Shown one piece after another: positions 8,429 to 17,789 of a stretch of DNA of 25,147 nucleotides. The translations under genes and the position numbers were made by a program. The stretch lies in contig CAYVMN010000042.1 in assembly GCA_964452575.1 (NCBI GenBank), positions 1-25,147 on the forward strand. Reading direction: 5' to 3'. Origin of the DNA: CAYVMN01 sp964452575 (GTDB taxonomy: Bacteria > Desulfobacterota > DSM-4660 > Desulfatiglandales > Desulfatiglandaceae). The stretch's first letter is position 1, and each line of letters begins with the position of its first letter. A model generated the notes under the pieces. The model saw nothing but the letters and a program-made list of their open reading frames with translations, searched no databases and had not been told where the DNA came from.

Positions 8429-9259
8429 TCAATTCCCGAAGTATTGAACAGCGTTCCGGAATATCCTTATGCCTTCCCCCTCCTCGGGAATAGGGTACTT
8501 ACCCTGACGGATGAGAGACTCTTTTTTGAGGGTCCAGTCGGGGTGATTGGTATAATGGTTAAAGGCCTCTGGATGGGGCATTAGGCCGAAGATCCGACCG
8601 GTAGGATCGCAGATCCCGGCTATGTCTTCAAGAGATCCGTTGGGATTGAACGGCCATTTGCCGCCCACCGGTTCTCCGTGTTTCCCTGCGTACTGAAGCA
8701 CCACCTGGTTGTTCGAGAAAAGCCTTCTGATATCGATATCAGTGGCGTAAAACTTTCCCTCCCCGTGTCTGACAGGCAGTTCAAGACTATGAAGCCCTCT
8801 TGTAAAAACGCAAGGGGAGCTAGGGTTGACTCTTAGATTCACCCACGCGTCGATGAAATTGCCTGAGTCATTGTATGTGAGGGCCACACGTCTCTCCCTG
8901 TAACAATCTTCAAAGGCCGGCAGGAGTCCGAGGTTAACCAGGGCTTGAAAGCCGTTACAGATCCCAATTATCAGGTTCCCCTCTTCAATGAAACGCTCGA
9001 TCTCTTTGCCGAGGTGATGCCTTAGCTTGGACGCCATGAGGACCCCTGCTCCATGATCGTCCGCCCAGCTGAAACCGCCTCCAAATACGAGGATCTCGTA
9101 GTCATCGAGCCTCGCCTTGGCCCCGGCCCTTGGGGCGGCAATTAACTCGTTGATGTGGACCCTCAAAGACTCCGCCCCGGCCAATCTCAGGGAGTAATCG
9201 GTCTCATAGTCGCAGTTTAATCCGTAGCCGGTAAAGACAAGTGCCTTGACCCGTTTCAT
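8429..9259 (-). CDS. purQ: Phosphoribosylformylglycinamidine synthase, glutaminase subunit
   Basis: PurQ hydrolyses glutamine to supply ammonia to PurL in step four of purine synthesis. The 276-residue class I glutamine amidotransferase shows the nucleophile C101 in GICNGFQ and the His/Glu pair H229 and E231 in LMPHPEAF. The oxyanion turn (GGFSWADDHGAG) is near 61-72. Its start ATG overlaps the end of purL by four bases (ATGA), so the two are translationally coupled, which fits a complex with fixed subunit ratio. At 276 residues it is longer than the roughly 225-residue Bacillus-type PurQ and closer to the longer form found with large PurL proteins. The function is clear from the motifs and from the neighbour. 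Confidence 0.95.
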   Translation of the reverse strand: MKRVKALVFTGYGLNCDYETDYSLRLAGAESLRVHINELIAAPRAGAKARLDDYEILVFGGGFSWADDHGAGVLMASKLRHHLGKEIERFIEEGNLIIGICNGFQALVNLGLLPAFEDCYRERRVALTYNDSGNFIDAWVNLRVNPSSPCVFTRGLHSLELPVRHGEGKFYATDIDIRRLFSNNQVVLQYAGKHGEPVGGKWPFNPNGSLEDIAGICDPTGRIFGLMPHPEAFNHYTNHPDWTLKKESLIRQGKYPIPEEGEGIRIFRNAVQYFGN

Positions 9260-12200
9260 ATCAAGTCCTCGAACGGTCTTTTCCAGGCAGCCTTTAACTC
9301 GAAAAGATCCGCTTCAATTATTGTCTCCCCCCTATCACCTCTGACACAAACAAGCGGCGATTCGGTCAACACACCTACCTTACCCAGCTTTAGCCCGGTA
9401 AAGCCCTCCTCAAAGTCCTTTCTTCTCTCAGGCGGTACAGTTATCACAAAACGGCCGCACGACTCTGAGTACAAGATCTGGCTGACGGTAAGTCCTTGGG
9501 CGGCAGGGAACCTGGGCAGTTCAATATCCATTCCGAGTTCCCCTGCCATGGAAACCATGGCCAGGTGCACTGCCAGCCCTCCCCTGCATACGGCATGGCA
9601 TGATGAGACAAGACCTTCTCGTATTGCCCGGTGGAGGGCGAGATACTGGAGCCACAGCTCTTCTGTGTCTACTTTGGGGACGTTAACCCCTATGGTATCC
9701 ATCATCTGGTAGTATTCGCTGCCTCCCAGTTCATTCCTGGTTTCCCCCAGGACATAGACGAGATCGCCTGGAAACTTGGCTTCCAGTGTGACACACAGTT
9801 TGATGTCCTCTATCACGCTGGTGACCGTCAAAAGCAGGGTGGGAAGGCCTGAGACCTTTCGTCTCTCACCGAAAGGGCCCTCCAGGTTTCCGTCTATATA
9901 CATGCTGTCCTTGCCGGAAAGAAGCGGTATGCCATAGCCTAGGCAGCAGTCCCGCAACGCCCAGTTTGCCCTGACCAACTGGGCGGCCTTGTACTTACCA
10001 TCAGGGTTTTTCTCGGGGTGGTACTCGATGGTAGGCCAACAGAAGTTGTCTACCCCGGCCAGATGATTGGGATCCCCTCCGACTGCCAGCACCTTCCTGA
10101 CCGCCTCATCGATGGTAGCGGCGGTCATATGGTATGTATCAATCGCTGAATAGAACGGGTTGAGGGCCTGGGAGAGGACAATCCCCCTCTTGGATTGGAG
10201 CACGGGTCTTACTACCGAGGCGTCAGATGGGATATCTCTTCCCCTACCCACCAGAGGCTTAATTACACTCCCCCCCTGGACCTCATGGTCATATTGCCTT
10301 GCAATCCAATTTCGTGCGCATATGTTGGGTCGAGAAAGGGCGGCCTTCAGCAGGGCCTGGTGGTCGGCCGGCTCGCTGAGAACCGGCTCTGTCAGGCCCC
10401 GCATATGGGGGCTCGTCCACTCCGCATCGAACTGCCACTGAGGAAAATCGGATTTCAGGAGGTCCATCCTGATATAGACACAGGTCTTTCCCTTATAGTC
10501 CACCCTCAGGTAACCAGAATCATTGTACTCTCCAATGACCGTGCTTTCCACGGCGTGCTTTAGCGAAAGCTCTATGAAACGGTCCAGGTGTTCGGGCCTG
10601 ACGGCTATGGTCATTCTTTCCTGGGACTCAGAGACCCAGATCTCCCATTGATCCAGCCCTTCATATTTTAAGGGGATCCTGTCAAGCTGCACCAGGCAGC
10701 CATTGCTGAACCGCGCTGACTCGCCGATCGATGAGGAGAGACCCCCGCCCCCGTTATCAGTTATAAAGGATATGAGGCCCTCGTCCCTTGCCTCAATGAG
10801 GAAGTCATGCATCTTTTTCTGGGTGTAAGGGTCACCAATCTGGACGTGGCCGGCAGGGGTTTTTTCGCTGTATGTCTCCGAGGCGGCGGTCACCCCGTGA
10901 ATTCCATCCTTTCCCACCCTGCCCCCGGACATAATGATGAGATCACCGGGGCTAGTGGTCTTCTGATGGGATGATTCGTCCCCTATCCTGGCAGGCATTA
11001 TCCCGAGGGCGGTTACAAAGACAAGGCATTTGCCCAGATAACTCTTGTCAAACAGAAGGAGTCCATAAGGTGTAGGAATTCCGCTCTTATTGCCGCCGTC
11101 CCTTACACCCTCCACTATCCCGTCCAGCAGACGACGGGGGTGGAGGTGGGGCATCAGGTCCCCCCCATAATCCCGGGGTCCCACGCAGTAGCCATACATC
11201 CCTAGGATCAGTTTTGACCCCTTTCCTGTACCCATGGGATCCCTGTAGATGCCCACAATTCCGGTAATTGCTCCACCGTATGCCTCCATGTTGGATGGGC
11301 TGTTATGGGTCTCGCCTGTAATAACATAGTAGTTTTCATCGTCAAATCTCCCCACACCGGCGTTATCCCACAAGACAGATATTACCCAGTCTCTCTTTCT
11401 TCTGAGCTCTAAGGTCGGGGCCTCAATACAGGTCTCGAAGAGGTTATCCACCGTTTCTCTATGGCCCGTAGCAATGTCATGGTAACGGAAGAGCCCCCTG
11501 AATGTATTGTGATTGCAGTGGTCACTTCGTGCCTGGGAGATATATTCCAGTTCCACATCAGTGGGGAGATCCAGCCCCACCTTCTTTCTATCGCGCCTTA
11601 CATCCTCTCTCATGAAGTATCGACGGATAATAGGTATATCCATATCCCTGAGGGCAAGATTTCGTTCAGCCGAGATCTTTATCAGCTCTTCATCGCTATT
11701 GATTGGAAGGGTCCTCACCTCGGGTTCATGATCAAGGACCACCCTTGGCACAATAAACCCGATCCCTTCTCGGCTCTCCCAATCATTCCTTGAATATACT
11801 CTCCATTGTTGTATGAATTCATTTGCCAGCAGGTCCTTGGCGATCTTGTGGACCCCTTTCTCAATTAGATCTCCTCTTATCTCGTAGAGTTTTGATGTAT
11901 AGATGGCCTGATCCGAACGGAACTTTATGCCCAGGAGATCCTCGACCGCCTCGGCTGCGGTGCTCCCGGCAGTGTCTCTTACACCGGGGCGGAATCCGAC
12001 CCATATCAGCCAGTCGAAGTCATGGGCAACAGGTGAATAAGATGATTGTTCTGTCACAGGATTGGTGAATATCTCGGTTCGAACCCGCTCCAATTGGGCA
12101 GGGCCGAGATCGGCATCTATGGTCAGCACCCTTATTGTCCTGATCTCGGCAACTTCAAATCCAAAATATTCCCTAGCCTTTCGCAGGATGCCGGCGCCTT

Positions 12201-12321
12201 CCGCATCAAATAGGTCCTGTTTTAGTCTGATTTCCAGTCTGGAGGGCATAGGTTTGTGTTCGCTCATAACCCAGGGAAATTCTATCCCCCTTCTTATTTT
12301 TTCCTTCTTCATTCCTCCCAT
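9256..12321 (-). CDS. purL: Phosphoribosylformylglycinamidine synthase, PurL with N-terminal PurS-like region
   Basis: PurL uses ATP and PurQ-derived ammonia to convert FGAR to FGAM. The 1021-residue protein is larger than the roughly 740-residue small PurL. Its first 180 residues look like two PurS-like units in tandem (about 28-95 and 100-175), which explains the absence of a separate purS here. The core shows GETHNSPSNMEAYGG, the FGAM synthase equivalent of the usual THNHPS motif, DPMGTGKGS, and in the second half GGDPNHLAGVDNF and LLSGKDSMY. The C-terminal glutaminase of the 1300-residue enterobacterial enzyme is missing and is supplied by purQ, which overlaps by four bases. The start is uncertain: ATGs at 12321, 12312 and 12249 have no clear ribosome-binding site. 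A promoter candidate lies at 12380-12408. Confidence 0.93.
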   Translation of the reverse strand: MGGMKKEKIRRGIEFPWVMSEHKPMPSRLEIRLKQDLFDAEGAGILRKAREYFGFEVAEIRTIRVLTIDADLGPAQLERVRTEIFTNPVTEQSSYSPVAHDFDWLIWVGFRPGVRDTAGSTAAEAVEDLLGIKFRSDQAIYTSKLYEIRGDLIEKGVHKIAKDLLANEFIQQWRVYSRNDWESREGIGFIVPRVVLDHEPEVRTLPINSDEELIKISAERNLALRDMDIPIIRRYFMREDVRRDRKKVGLDLPTDVELEYISQARSDHCNHNTFRGLFRYHDIATGHRETVDNLFETCIEAPTLELRRKRDWVISVLWDNAGVGRFDDENYYVITGETHNSPSNMEAYGGAITGIVGIYRDPMGTGKGSKLILGMYGYCVGPRDYGGDLMPHLHPRRLLDGIVEGVRDGGNKSGIPTPYGLLLFDKSYLGKCLVFVTALGIMPARIGDESSHQKTTSPGDLIIMSGGRVGKDGIHGVTAASETYSEKTPAGHVQIGDPYTQKKMHDFLIEARDEGLISFITDNGGGGLSSSIGESARFSNGCLVQLDRIPLKYEGLDQWEIWVSESQERMTIAVRPEHLDRFIELSLKHAVESTVIGEYNDSGYLRVDYKGKTCVYIRMDLLKSDFPQWQFDAEWTSPHMRGLTEPVLSEPADHQALLKAALSRPNICARNWIARQYDHEVQGGSVIKPLVGRGRDIPSDASVVRPVLQSKRGIVLSQALNPFYSAIDTYHMTAATIDEAVRKVLAVGGDPNHLAGVDNFCWPTIEYHPEKNPDGKYKAAQLVRANWALRDCCLGYGIPLLSGKDSMYIDGNLEGPFGERRKVSGLPTLLLTVTSVIEDIKLCVTLEAKFPGDLVYVLGETRNELGGSEYYQMMDTIGVNVPKVDTEELWLQYLALHRAIREGLVSSCHAVCRGGLAVHLAMVSMAGELGMDIELPRFPAAQGLTVSQILYSESCGRFVITVPPERRKDFEEGFTGLKLGKVGVLTESPLVCVRGDRGETIIEADLFELKAAWKRPFEDLI

Positions 12322-12379
12322 CGCAGGCCGTCAGGAGAAAGAGGAAAATGTCATAGGGGTATTCGAAGCAAGTAAGGTG

Positions 12380-12408
12380 ACTCTATTTAAATTGTATGGA
12401 TGAGTCAA
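12380..12408 (-). promoter_or_regulatory. Candidate sigma-70-type promoter for purL-purQ
   Basis: Read on the minus strand, TTGACT (-35, complement of 12403-12408) is followed after 17 bases by TAGAGT (-10, complement of 12380-12385). This lies about 60 bases before the purL start. Matches are 5 of 6 and 4 of 6. It is an eye prediction in an AT-rich divergent region. Confidence 0.4.
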
Positions 12409-12470
12409 CCCCGATGTTGCATTAAGAGAAGGCCAAGGCAGATCGTCCTTGGTCTGGAATGGCGGAGGGC

Positions 12471-12499
12471 TTGAAATCTTTGAGACAAATAGATATATT
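12471..12499 (+). promoter_or_regulatory. Candidate sigma-70-type promoter for the ClpX-like gene
   Basis: TTGAAA (12471-12476) and TATATT (12494-12499) each match 5 of 6 consensus bases and are 17 bases apart. An AT-rich leader of about 70 bases follows up to the ATG at 12575. This is one of the better sigma-70-like promoters seen in the window. Confidence 0.5.
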
Positions 12500-12574
12500 T
12501 ACAAAATAGAAATTTAAAAATACAAACAGATTGTTTAGAATGGCAATTAAATGGATATAAAAGGAGTCGAAAAG

Positions 12575-14395
12575 ATGGTGAGAGAAGAAAAGGCCCTGAA
12601 TGAGAGGGGCGATATGGGGAGGATCCCCAACCAAAAAGAGCTCGAGAAGGAATTGAGCGAATATCTTTCGAAAAAATATGGCAACCGGATAAAGATCATA
12701 TCCCCATTTGTCTTCCCAAAGAAGGACGAAGCGCGGACCGATGGATCGGTAAGTCAGAAGGAATCTGATGGCCTGCCTGTCTTCGACATGTTACCCACAG
12801 ACCTCGAGTCTTATCTGGATAGTTTTGTAATTAAGCAGGATCAGGCAAAGGCCGTCCTCTCTACAAAGATCTGCACCCACTTCAACAGGATAAAGTATAA
12901 TCGCGGTAAGGGCATTAAGGGCGCTGGGGCAAAGAACAAGCCCACCAGCGTGGGTATGATCAAGAACAATGTGCTGATGATAGGGCCAACCGGGGTGGGA
13001 AAGACGTATATAATTAAGCTTATCGCCCAGAAGCTGGGAGTCCCCTTTGTCAAGGGGGATGCCACAAAGTTCAGTGAAACCGGCTACGTGGGAGGAGATG
13101 TGGAGGATCTGGTCCGGGACCTCGTAAATGAGGCCAACGACGACATTGAGCTGGCCGAGACCGGGATTATTTACGTCGATGAGATCGACAAGATCTCTTC
13201 ATCTAAGAATATCATCGGGCATGATGTCTCTCGCACAGGGGTTCAGAGGGCGCTCCTGAAGCCGATGGAGGAGACCGAGGTGGATTTGAAGGTCCCTCAT
13301 GACCCCATATCTCAGATACAGGCGATCGAGCAGTACAGACGGACCGGCAAAAGGGAGAAAAAGGTCGTCAACACAAAGAACATACTCTTCATTATGAGTG
13401 GCGCCTTTGGTGACCTGGCAGATATCATAAGGAAGCGACTTCAGAGCCAGGGAATCGGGTTTGAGGCGACCGTGAGGTCCACAGATGTCCCCTGGGAGAT
13501 CCTAAAAGAGGCCGCTGCTCAAGACCTGATAGAGTTTGGTTTCGAATCTGAGTTTGTTGGGAGGCTCCCTGTGGTCGTAGTATTTGACGAACTAAAAAAG
13601 GAAGATCTGGTGGAGATCCTCAAGAACCCCAACAACCCCATCATTCTCAGTAAGCGGCTGGACTTTGGCTCATACAGTATCGACATCAAGTTCGAGGATG
13701 AGGCACTGGCGAAGATAGCGGAAATGGCGGCAGCAGAAAAGACCGGGGCCAGGGGTCTTGTAAGCGCCATTGAGAAGGTCCTGATACCCTTTGAAAAGAC
13801 GCTCCCTTCGACAGATATCAAGAGGCTTTTGGTAACGCCGGAGGTTGTGGAGAATCCTGAAGCCCAGCTAAAGATGATATTAAAGGGCCCGAATGATCCG
13901 GAAGGCGCGGATAGGTTTGAGAAGGCCAAGATCAGGGAATTTGAAGGCATTAAGGCCTACATCAAAGAGAAGGCCGGAAATTTCCGTCAGAAGTCGGGGC
14001 TTGAGATCTCGGAGAGGAGGGCGGAGCTGATCACGAAACTCTACCTGGGCGCCATCACCGACATAAATTCAGCCCTGGATGAATTCAAAGACATGTATGA
14101 CCAGGTGAAGATCCAGGAGGCAGCCCTGGTCGATAAGCTGGAGGTGAGTATATCTTTTGAGGATAGCGCCATAGATGAGATAATACTCCAGGCAATGAAA
14201 ACCGGGAGTGATGCCGGGTCGTTGGCCCTAGAACTGGCCGTAAGGCTGGAGTACGGTCTCAGGCTTGTAAAGGATCGCTCAGGGGCTCACTCGTTCACTG
14301 TAGGCAAAGAAGCCATTACGAATATGGAGAATTTTATAAACGACCTCATTAAGGAGTCTCATCGCCAGCAACATTTGGGTCAGGCTAAACCCTGA
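12575..14395 (+). CDS. ClpX-like AAA+ unfoldase without zinc finger, with C-terminal extension
   Basis: The ATG at 12575 is chosen over one at 12551 because AAGGAG (12561-12566) lies eight bases before it; the product is 606 residues. Numbered from there, Walker A GPTGVGKT is 137-144, the pore loop GYVG 170-173, Walker B IIYVDEID 198-205, an IGF sequence 294-296 where ClpX contacts ClpP, the arginine-finger region GR near 330 and the sensor-2 GAR at 391-393. The four-cysteine zinc domain of ClpX is absent; the first 75 residues are instead a charged helix-rich region. After the small domain (ending near 420) there are about 180 further residues, predicted helical, that ClpX lacks. It may be a second ClpX-type unfoldase that feeds ClpP with a different substrate set. 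It is a lone gene with its own promoter, 27 bases before ahbC. Confidence 0.88.
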   Translation: MVREEKALNERGDMGRIPNQKELEKELSEYLSKKYGNRIKIISPFVFPKKDEARTDGSVSQKESDGLPVFDMLPTDLESYLDSFVIKQDQAKAVLSTKICTHFNRIKYNRGKGIKGAGAKNKPTSVGMIKNNVLMIGPTGVGKTYIIKLIAQKLGVPFVKGDATKFSETGYVGGDVEDLVRDLVNEANDDIELAETGIIYVDEIDKISSSKNIIGHDVSRTGVQRALLKPMEETEVDLKVPHDPISQIQAIEQYRRTGKREKKVVNTKNILFIMSGAFGDLADIIRKRLQSQGIGFEATVRSTDVPWEILKEAAAQDLIEFGFESEFVGRLPVVVVFDELKKEDLVEILKNPNNPIILSKRLDFGSYSIDIKFEDEALAKIAEMAAAEKTGARGLVSAIEKVLIPFEKTLPSTDIKRLLVTPEVVENPEAQLKMILKGPNDPEGADRFEKAKIREFEGIKAYIKEKAGNFRQKSGLEISERRAELITKLYLGAITDINSALDEFKDMYDQVKIQEAALVDKLEVSISFEDSAIDEIILQAMKTGSDAGSLALELAVRLEYGLRLVKDRSGAHSFTVGKEAITNMENFINDLIKESHRQQHLGQAKP

Positions 14396-14422
14396 ACCCT
14401 CTGAACATTCGTATTTTTCAAT

Positions 14423-15601
14423 ATGATCGGCATATCAAAACTCTACTGCGGCACAGTAGAACCCTCTGATCCCCTGCGCTACGGGAGACATACCAAGGAC
14501 CTCCCTTCCCATCTCCTCCAGTTCTCTGAGGACAAGAGGCCCGTGGTAGTCTGGAACGTGACCAGGGCCTGCAATTTGAGGTGCATTCACTGCTATGCCC
14601 AGGCTGTTGAGCAAGGTGATGAAAGGGAAATCGACCATGAAAAGGGTCTTGCACTGATAGATGACCTGGCCCTATTCGGTGTCCCTGTTATCCTATTTTC
14701 CGGAGGTGAGCCCCTCATGCGGCCCGACCTGGCAAGGCTGGCAAGATACGCCGTCGAGAAGGGGATGAGGGCCGTGGTATCGACAAATGGGACTCTAATT
14801 ACAAAGGAAAAGGCCCGGGAGCTGAAGGAGATCGGTCTTTCTTACGTGGGCGTGAGTCTGGACGGGATGGAAGAGGTTAACGATCGATTCCGGGGGAAGA
14901 GAGGGGCCTTTAGAGATGCCGTGACAGGCATAAGGAATTGCATGGAGACAGGGCTTAAGGTGGGGCTTAGGTTTACTATCAACCGTATGAATGCGGCTGA
15001 AATTCCCCATATCTTTGATCTCCTGGAAGAATACAATATACCCAGGGCCTGCTTTTACCATCTCGTCTATTCGGGTCGCGGCTCATCCCTGGTGGATCAT
15101 GATCTGGATCACGAGGAGACCCGAAGGGCGGTCGATCTAATAATTGACCGGACAAGGGATTTACACGACCGGGGCATAGACAAGGAGGTTCTCACCGTTG
15201 ACAATCATGCCGATGGACCCTACGTCTATCTGCGTATGACCAGAGAGAATAACCCGAGGGCCGAGATGGTCTTTCAACTCCTCAAGATGAATGAGGGGAA
15301 CAGTTCGGGCCGCGGAATAGGGTGTATAAGCTGGGAGGGCTCTGTGCATGCGGATCAGTTCTGGAGGCACTATAGCTTCGGAAATGTGCTTGAAAGACCT
15401 TTCAGTGAAATCTGGCAGGATATTTCAAATCCTTTAATGCAAAAACTGAAGCAAAAAAAGAAGTTTGTCAAGGGCCGTTGTGCCTCGTGCCGATGGCTGA
15501 ACGTCTGTGGAGGGAATTTTCGGGTCAGGTCAGAGGCCGTGACGGGTGACCTGTGGGCATCGGATCCCGCCTGTTACCTGACCGATGAGGAGATAAGGTG
15601 A
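14423..15601 (+). CDS. ahbC: 12,18-didecarboxysiroheme deacetylase, radical SAM/SPASM enzyme
   Basis: AhbC removes the two acetate side chains of didecarboxysiroheme to give Fe-coproporphyrin III in the siroheme-dependent heme pathway. The 392-residue protein starts with MIGISKLYCGTVEPSD, typical of AhbC/NirJ-type proteins. The radical SAM cluster motif CxxxCxxC is at C50, C54 and C57. GGEP lies near 95. The C-terminal SPASM-like region has CISW, CASCRWLNVCGGNFR and a final cysteine in DPACYL, consistent with an auxiliary iron-sulfur cluster. No good ribosome-binding site precedes the ATG, but the family's usual N-terminus supports it. It is the first gene of an ahbC-hemB-ahbD-ahb cluster. 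NirJ of heme d1 synthesis is the nearest alternative; the absence of other nir genes favours AhbC. Confidence 0.87.
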   Translation: MIGISKLYCGTVEPSDPLRYGRHTKDLPSHLLQFSEDKRPVVVWNVTRACNLRCIHCYAQAVEQGDEREIDHEKGLALIDDLALFGVPVILFSGGEPLMRPDLARLARYAVEKGMRAVVSTNGTLITKEKARELKEIGLSYVGVSLDGMEEVNDRFRGKRGAFRDAVTGIRNCMETGLKVGLRFTINRMNAAEIPHIFDLLEEYNIPRACFYHLVYSGRGSSLVDHDLDHEETRRAVDLIIDRTRDLHDRGIDKEVLTVDNHADGPYVYLRMTRENNPRAEMVFQLLKMNEGNSSGRGIGCISWEGSVHADQFWRHYSFGNVLERPFSEIWQDISNPLMQKLKQKKKFVKGRCASCRWLNVCGGNFRVRSEAVTGDLWASDPACYLTDEEIR

Positions 15602-15644
15602 AGTTGGATTCCGGGCAAAGGACTCCGAAGGGGGGGCATAGAAT

Positions 15645-16634
15645 ATGATCATTCGACCACGAAGACTTAGAAGGACATCCACCTTACGGGAGATGGTGAG
15701 GGAGACCAGGCTTTCTTCAAAGGATTTCATCTCTCCCCATTTTGTGAAGCATGGCCGAAAAGTGAAGGATCCCATCTCTTCTATGCCCGGCCAGTATCAG
15801 TTTTCGGCTGACACCATTGTGAACGAATGCGAGGAACTGTGGGCCCTTGGGGTGCGGTCCGTAATCCTTTTTGGACTGCCGGACAAAAAGGATGAGAAGG
15901 GGAGCAGGTCGTGGGCCGATGACGGCATCGTCCAGGTGGCGGTTTCCGCCATCAAAGATCGATTGCCGGAAATGGTGGTTATCACCGATGTATGCCTGTG
16001 TGAGTATACAGATCACGGCCACTGCGGTGTGATCAAGAATGGCGAGGTGGATAATGATGCTACCCTGGAACTGCTGGCCCGGCAGGCACTGTCTCATGCC
16101 AGGGCAGGTGCGGATATCGTGGCACCCTCGGATATGATGGATGGACGGGTAGCCGTCATTAGAGAGGCCCTGGACGCACAGGGTTATGAGAATATCGCGA
16201 TACTATCCTATGCGGCAAAGTATGCATCTGCGTTTTACGGCCCCTTCCGGGAGGCTGCAGAGTCGACCCCTCAATTTGGGGATAGGGCCGGTTACCAGAT
16301 GGACCCTGGTAATGCCGTTGAGGCCCAAAAAGAGGCCCAGCTGGATATGGAAGAAGGCGCGGACATGATCATGGTAAAACCGGCCATACCCTACCTGGAT
16401 ATCATTCGACAGGTCCGCGAGATAAGCCTCGTCCCGGTTGCCGCCTATAATGTGAGCGGTGAATATGCCATGGTGAAGGCCGCTGAAGGCAAGGGGTGGA
16501 TCGATGGGAAAAGGGCTATGATGGAGATGCTTACCTCAATCAAGAGGGCAGGGGCGGATCTGATCCTTACCTACTTTGCCAGAGATGCGGCCCAGTTTCT
16601 TCTAGAATCCGAGGTCAGAAGGGTAGAAACTTGA
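15645..16634 (+). CDS. hemB: Porphobilinogen synthase (delta-aminolevulinate dehydratase)
   Basis: HemB condenses two 5-aminolevulinate molecules to porphobilinogen, the common early step for siroheme, heme and corrinoids. The 329-residue length is standard. The zinc-binding cysteines C117, C119 and C127 lie in DVCLCEYTDHGHCG, so this is the zinc-dependent form. The two active-site lysines are K193 (AAKYASAFYGPF) and K245 (MVKPA, the Schiff base). A GGGGGG-rich ribosome-binding site precedes the ATG. It sits 43 bases after ahbC and 24 bases before ahbD, making a heme operon. Its last codons and stop lie inside a GAAACTT heptamer array (16626-16660), so the final residues (VET) may have been changed by that repeat. 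Confidence 0.97.
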   Translation: MIIRPRRLRRTSTLREMVRETRLSSKDFISPHFVKHGRKVKDPISSMPGQYQFSADTIVNECEELWALGVRSVILFGLPDKKDEKGSRSWADDGIVQVAVSAIKDRLPEMVVITDVCLCEYTDHGHCGVIKNGEVDNDATLELLARQALSHARAGADIVAPSDMMDGRVAVIREALDAQGYENIAILSYAAKYASAFYGPFREAAESTPQFGDRAGYQMDPGNAVEAQKEAQLDMEEGADMIMVKPAIPYLDIIRQVREISLVPVAAYNVSGEYAMVKAAEGKGWIDGKRAMMEMLTSIKRAGADLILTYFARDAAQFLLESEVRRVET

Positions 16635-16660
16635 AACTGGAAACTGGAAACTTGAGACGT
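16626..16660 (+). repeat. Heptamer array (GAAACTK), five units, at the hemB/ahbD junction
   Basis: Four units match GAAACTT or GAAACTG exactly (16626-16653) and a fifth is degenerate (GAGACGT, 16654-16660). The array supplies the hemB stop TGA (16632-16634) and ends within the GTG start of ahbD (16659). Related arrays occur at 19962-20040, 20125-20159 and 23393-23434. Confidence 0.85.
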
Positions 16661-17789
16661 GGGAACCGCAGACATTAATGCCAAGGAGATTCAGGCCGGT
16701 GGCGAGGCACCGAGGGGTGGGTTGAGGCTTGTGGCGTGGGAGGTCACCAGGAGATGCAACCTCAATTGCGCCCACTGCAGGGCAGGAGCTGAACGAGGCC
16801 CATATCCGGGAGAGATGGAAAGGTCCAAATGCATCGAGATCCTGGAGCAGATTAGCCAGGTTGGAAACCCTATAGTCATACTCACGGGGGGTGAACCTCT
16901 GCTAAGGGAGGATGTCTTTGACCTGGCCGAATGCGGGACTCGATTGGGACTCTATATGGTCATGGCCACCAATGGGACCCTCTTAGCCCCTTCACACGTG
17001 GAACGGATGAAGCACTCGGGCATAAGACGGGTTAGCATTTCCATTGACGGGGCCGATAAGTACCAGCACGACCATCTCAGAAAGGTCTCCGGGGCCTTCA
17101 ACGGGGCTATACGGGGGATAAGCCTCCTCAGAGAGGCCGGCCTGGAGTTCCAGATCAATACCACTGTAACAAGAGAAAATGTAGAGCAAGTCAAGGAGAT
17201 CTTAGATCTGGCCGTTCACCTGGGTGCGGCTGCCCATCACATCTTTCTCCTGGTGCCAACCGGGCGGGCCAAGGAGATGGTAAACCAGGAAATTGATGCA
17301 CGGCAATATGAGGAGCTGCTACACTGGTTCAACCATATGAAAGATAAGGTTAATTTGCAATTAAAGGCCACATGCGCCCCACATTATTATAGAATTTTAC
17401 GACAGGAGGCCAAGGCGAAGGGGGAGGAGGTGTGCTATGATACCCACGGCCTGGATGCCGTAACCCGTGGCTGTCTGGCCGGGACATCCTTCTGTTTTAT
17501 ATCCAACACAGGCATTGTTCAGCCCTGCGGATACCTGGAGCTCAACTGCGGGGACCTGAAGACCTCGGCCTTTCAATCGATCTGGCAGGGCTCGCGGCTC
17601 TTCAATCAACTCAGAGATTTTTCGTCTTATAGAGGCAAGTGCGGGACGTGTCAATATCTCAGGGTTTGTGGAGGTTGCAGGGCAAGGGCATACGAGGCTA
17701 CCGGTGATTTCCTGGCAGAAGAGCCCTTATGTGCATATGACCCGATAAGCAGGCACATGGCCTATGAACGAGGAAGCGGCAACCCGTAG
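16659..17789 (+). CDS. ahbD: Heme b synthase (Fe-coproporphyrin III decarboxylase), radical SAM/SPASM
   Basis: AhbD turns the two propionates of Fe-coproporphyrin III into vinyl groups, the last step to heme b. The 376-residue protein has the radical SAM motif at C33, C37 and C40 in RRCNLNCAHC, and the start LVAWEVTRRCN is typical of heme b synthases. GGEP follows near 80. The C-terminal region has cysteines in RGCLAGTSFC, QPCGYLELNC, GKCGTCQYLRVCGGC and PLCAYD, fitting auxiliary 4Fe-4S cluster binding. The start is a GTG at the edge of a heptamer array, with no clear ribosome-binding site; no better in-frame start precedes the catalytic motif. It shares the cluster with ahbC, hemB and a siroheme decarboxylase subunit, whose ATG lies inside the end of this gene. 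Confidence 0.9.
   Translation: MGTADINAKEIQAGGEAPRGGLRLVAWEVTRRCNLNCAHCRAGAERGPYPGEMERSKCIEILEQISQVGNPIVILTGGEPLLREDVFDLAECGTRLGLYMVMATNGTLLAPSHVERMKHSGIRRVSISIDGADKYQHDHLRKVSGAFNGAIRGISLLREAGLEFQINTTVTRENVEQVKEILDLAVHLGAAAHHIFLLVPTGRAKEMVNQEIDARQYEELLHWFNHMKDKVNLQLKATCAPHYYRILRQEAKAKGEEVCYDTHGLDAVTRGCLAGTSFCFISNTGIVQPCGYLELNCGDLKTSAFQSIWQGSRLFNQLRDFSSYRGKCGTCQYLRVCGGCRARAYEATGDFLAEEPLCAYDPISRHMAYERGSGNP

Noticed and set aside
14423..17789. NirJ-type heme d1 biosynthesis proteins
   Set aside because: The hemB neighbour, the AhbD-like second radical SAM protein and the absence of nirS or other nir genes favour the alternative heme b pathway.
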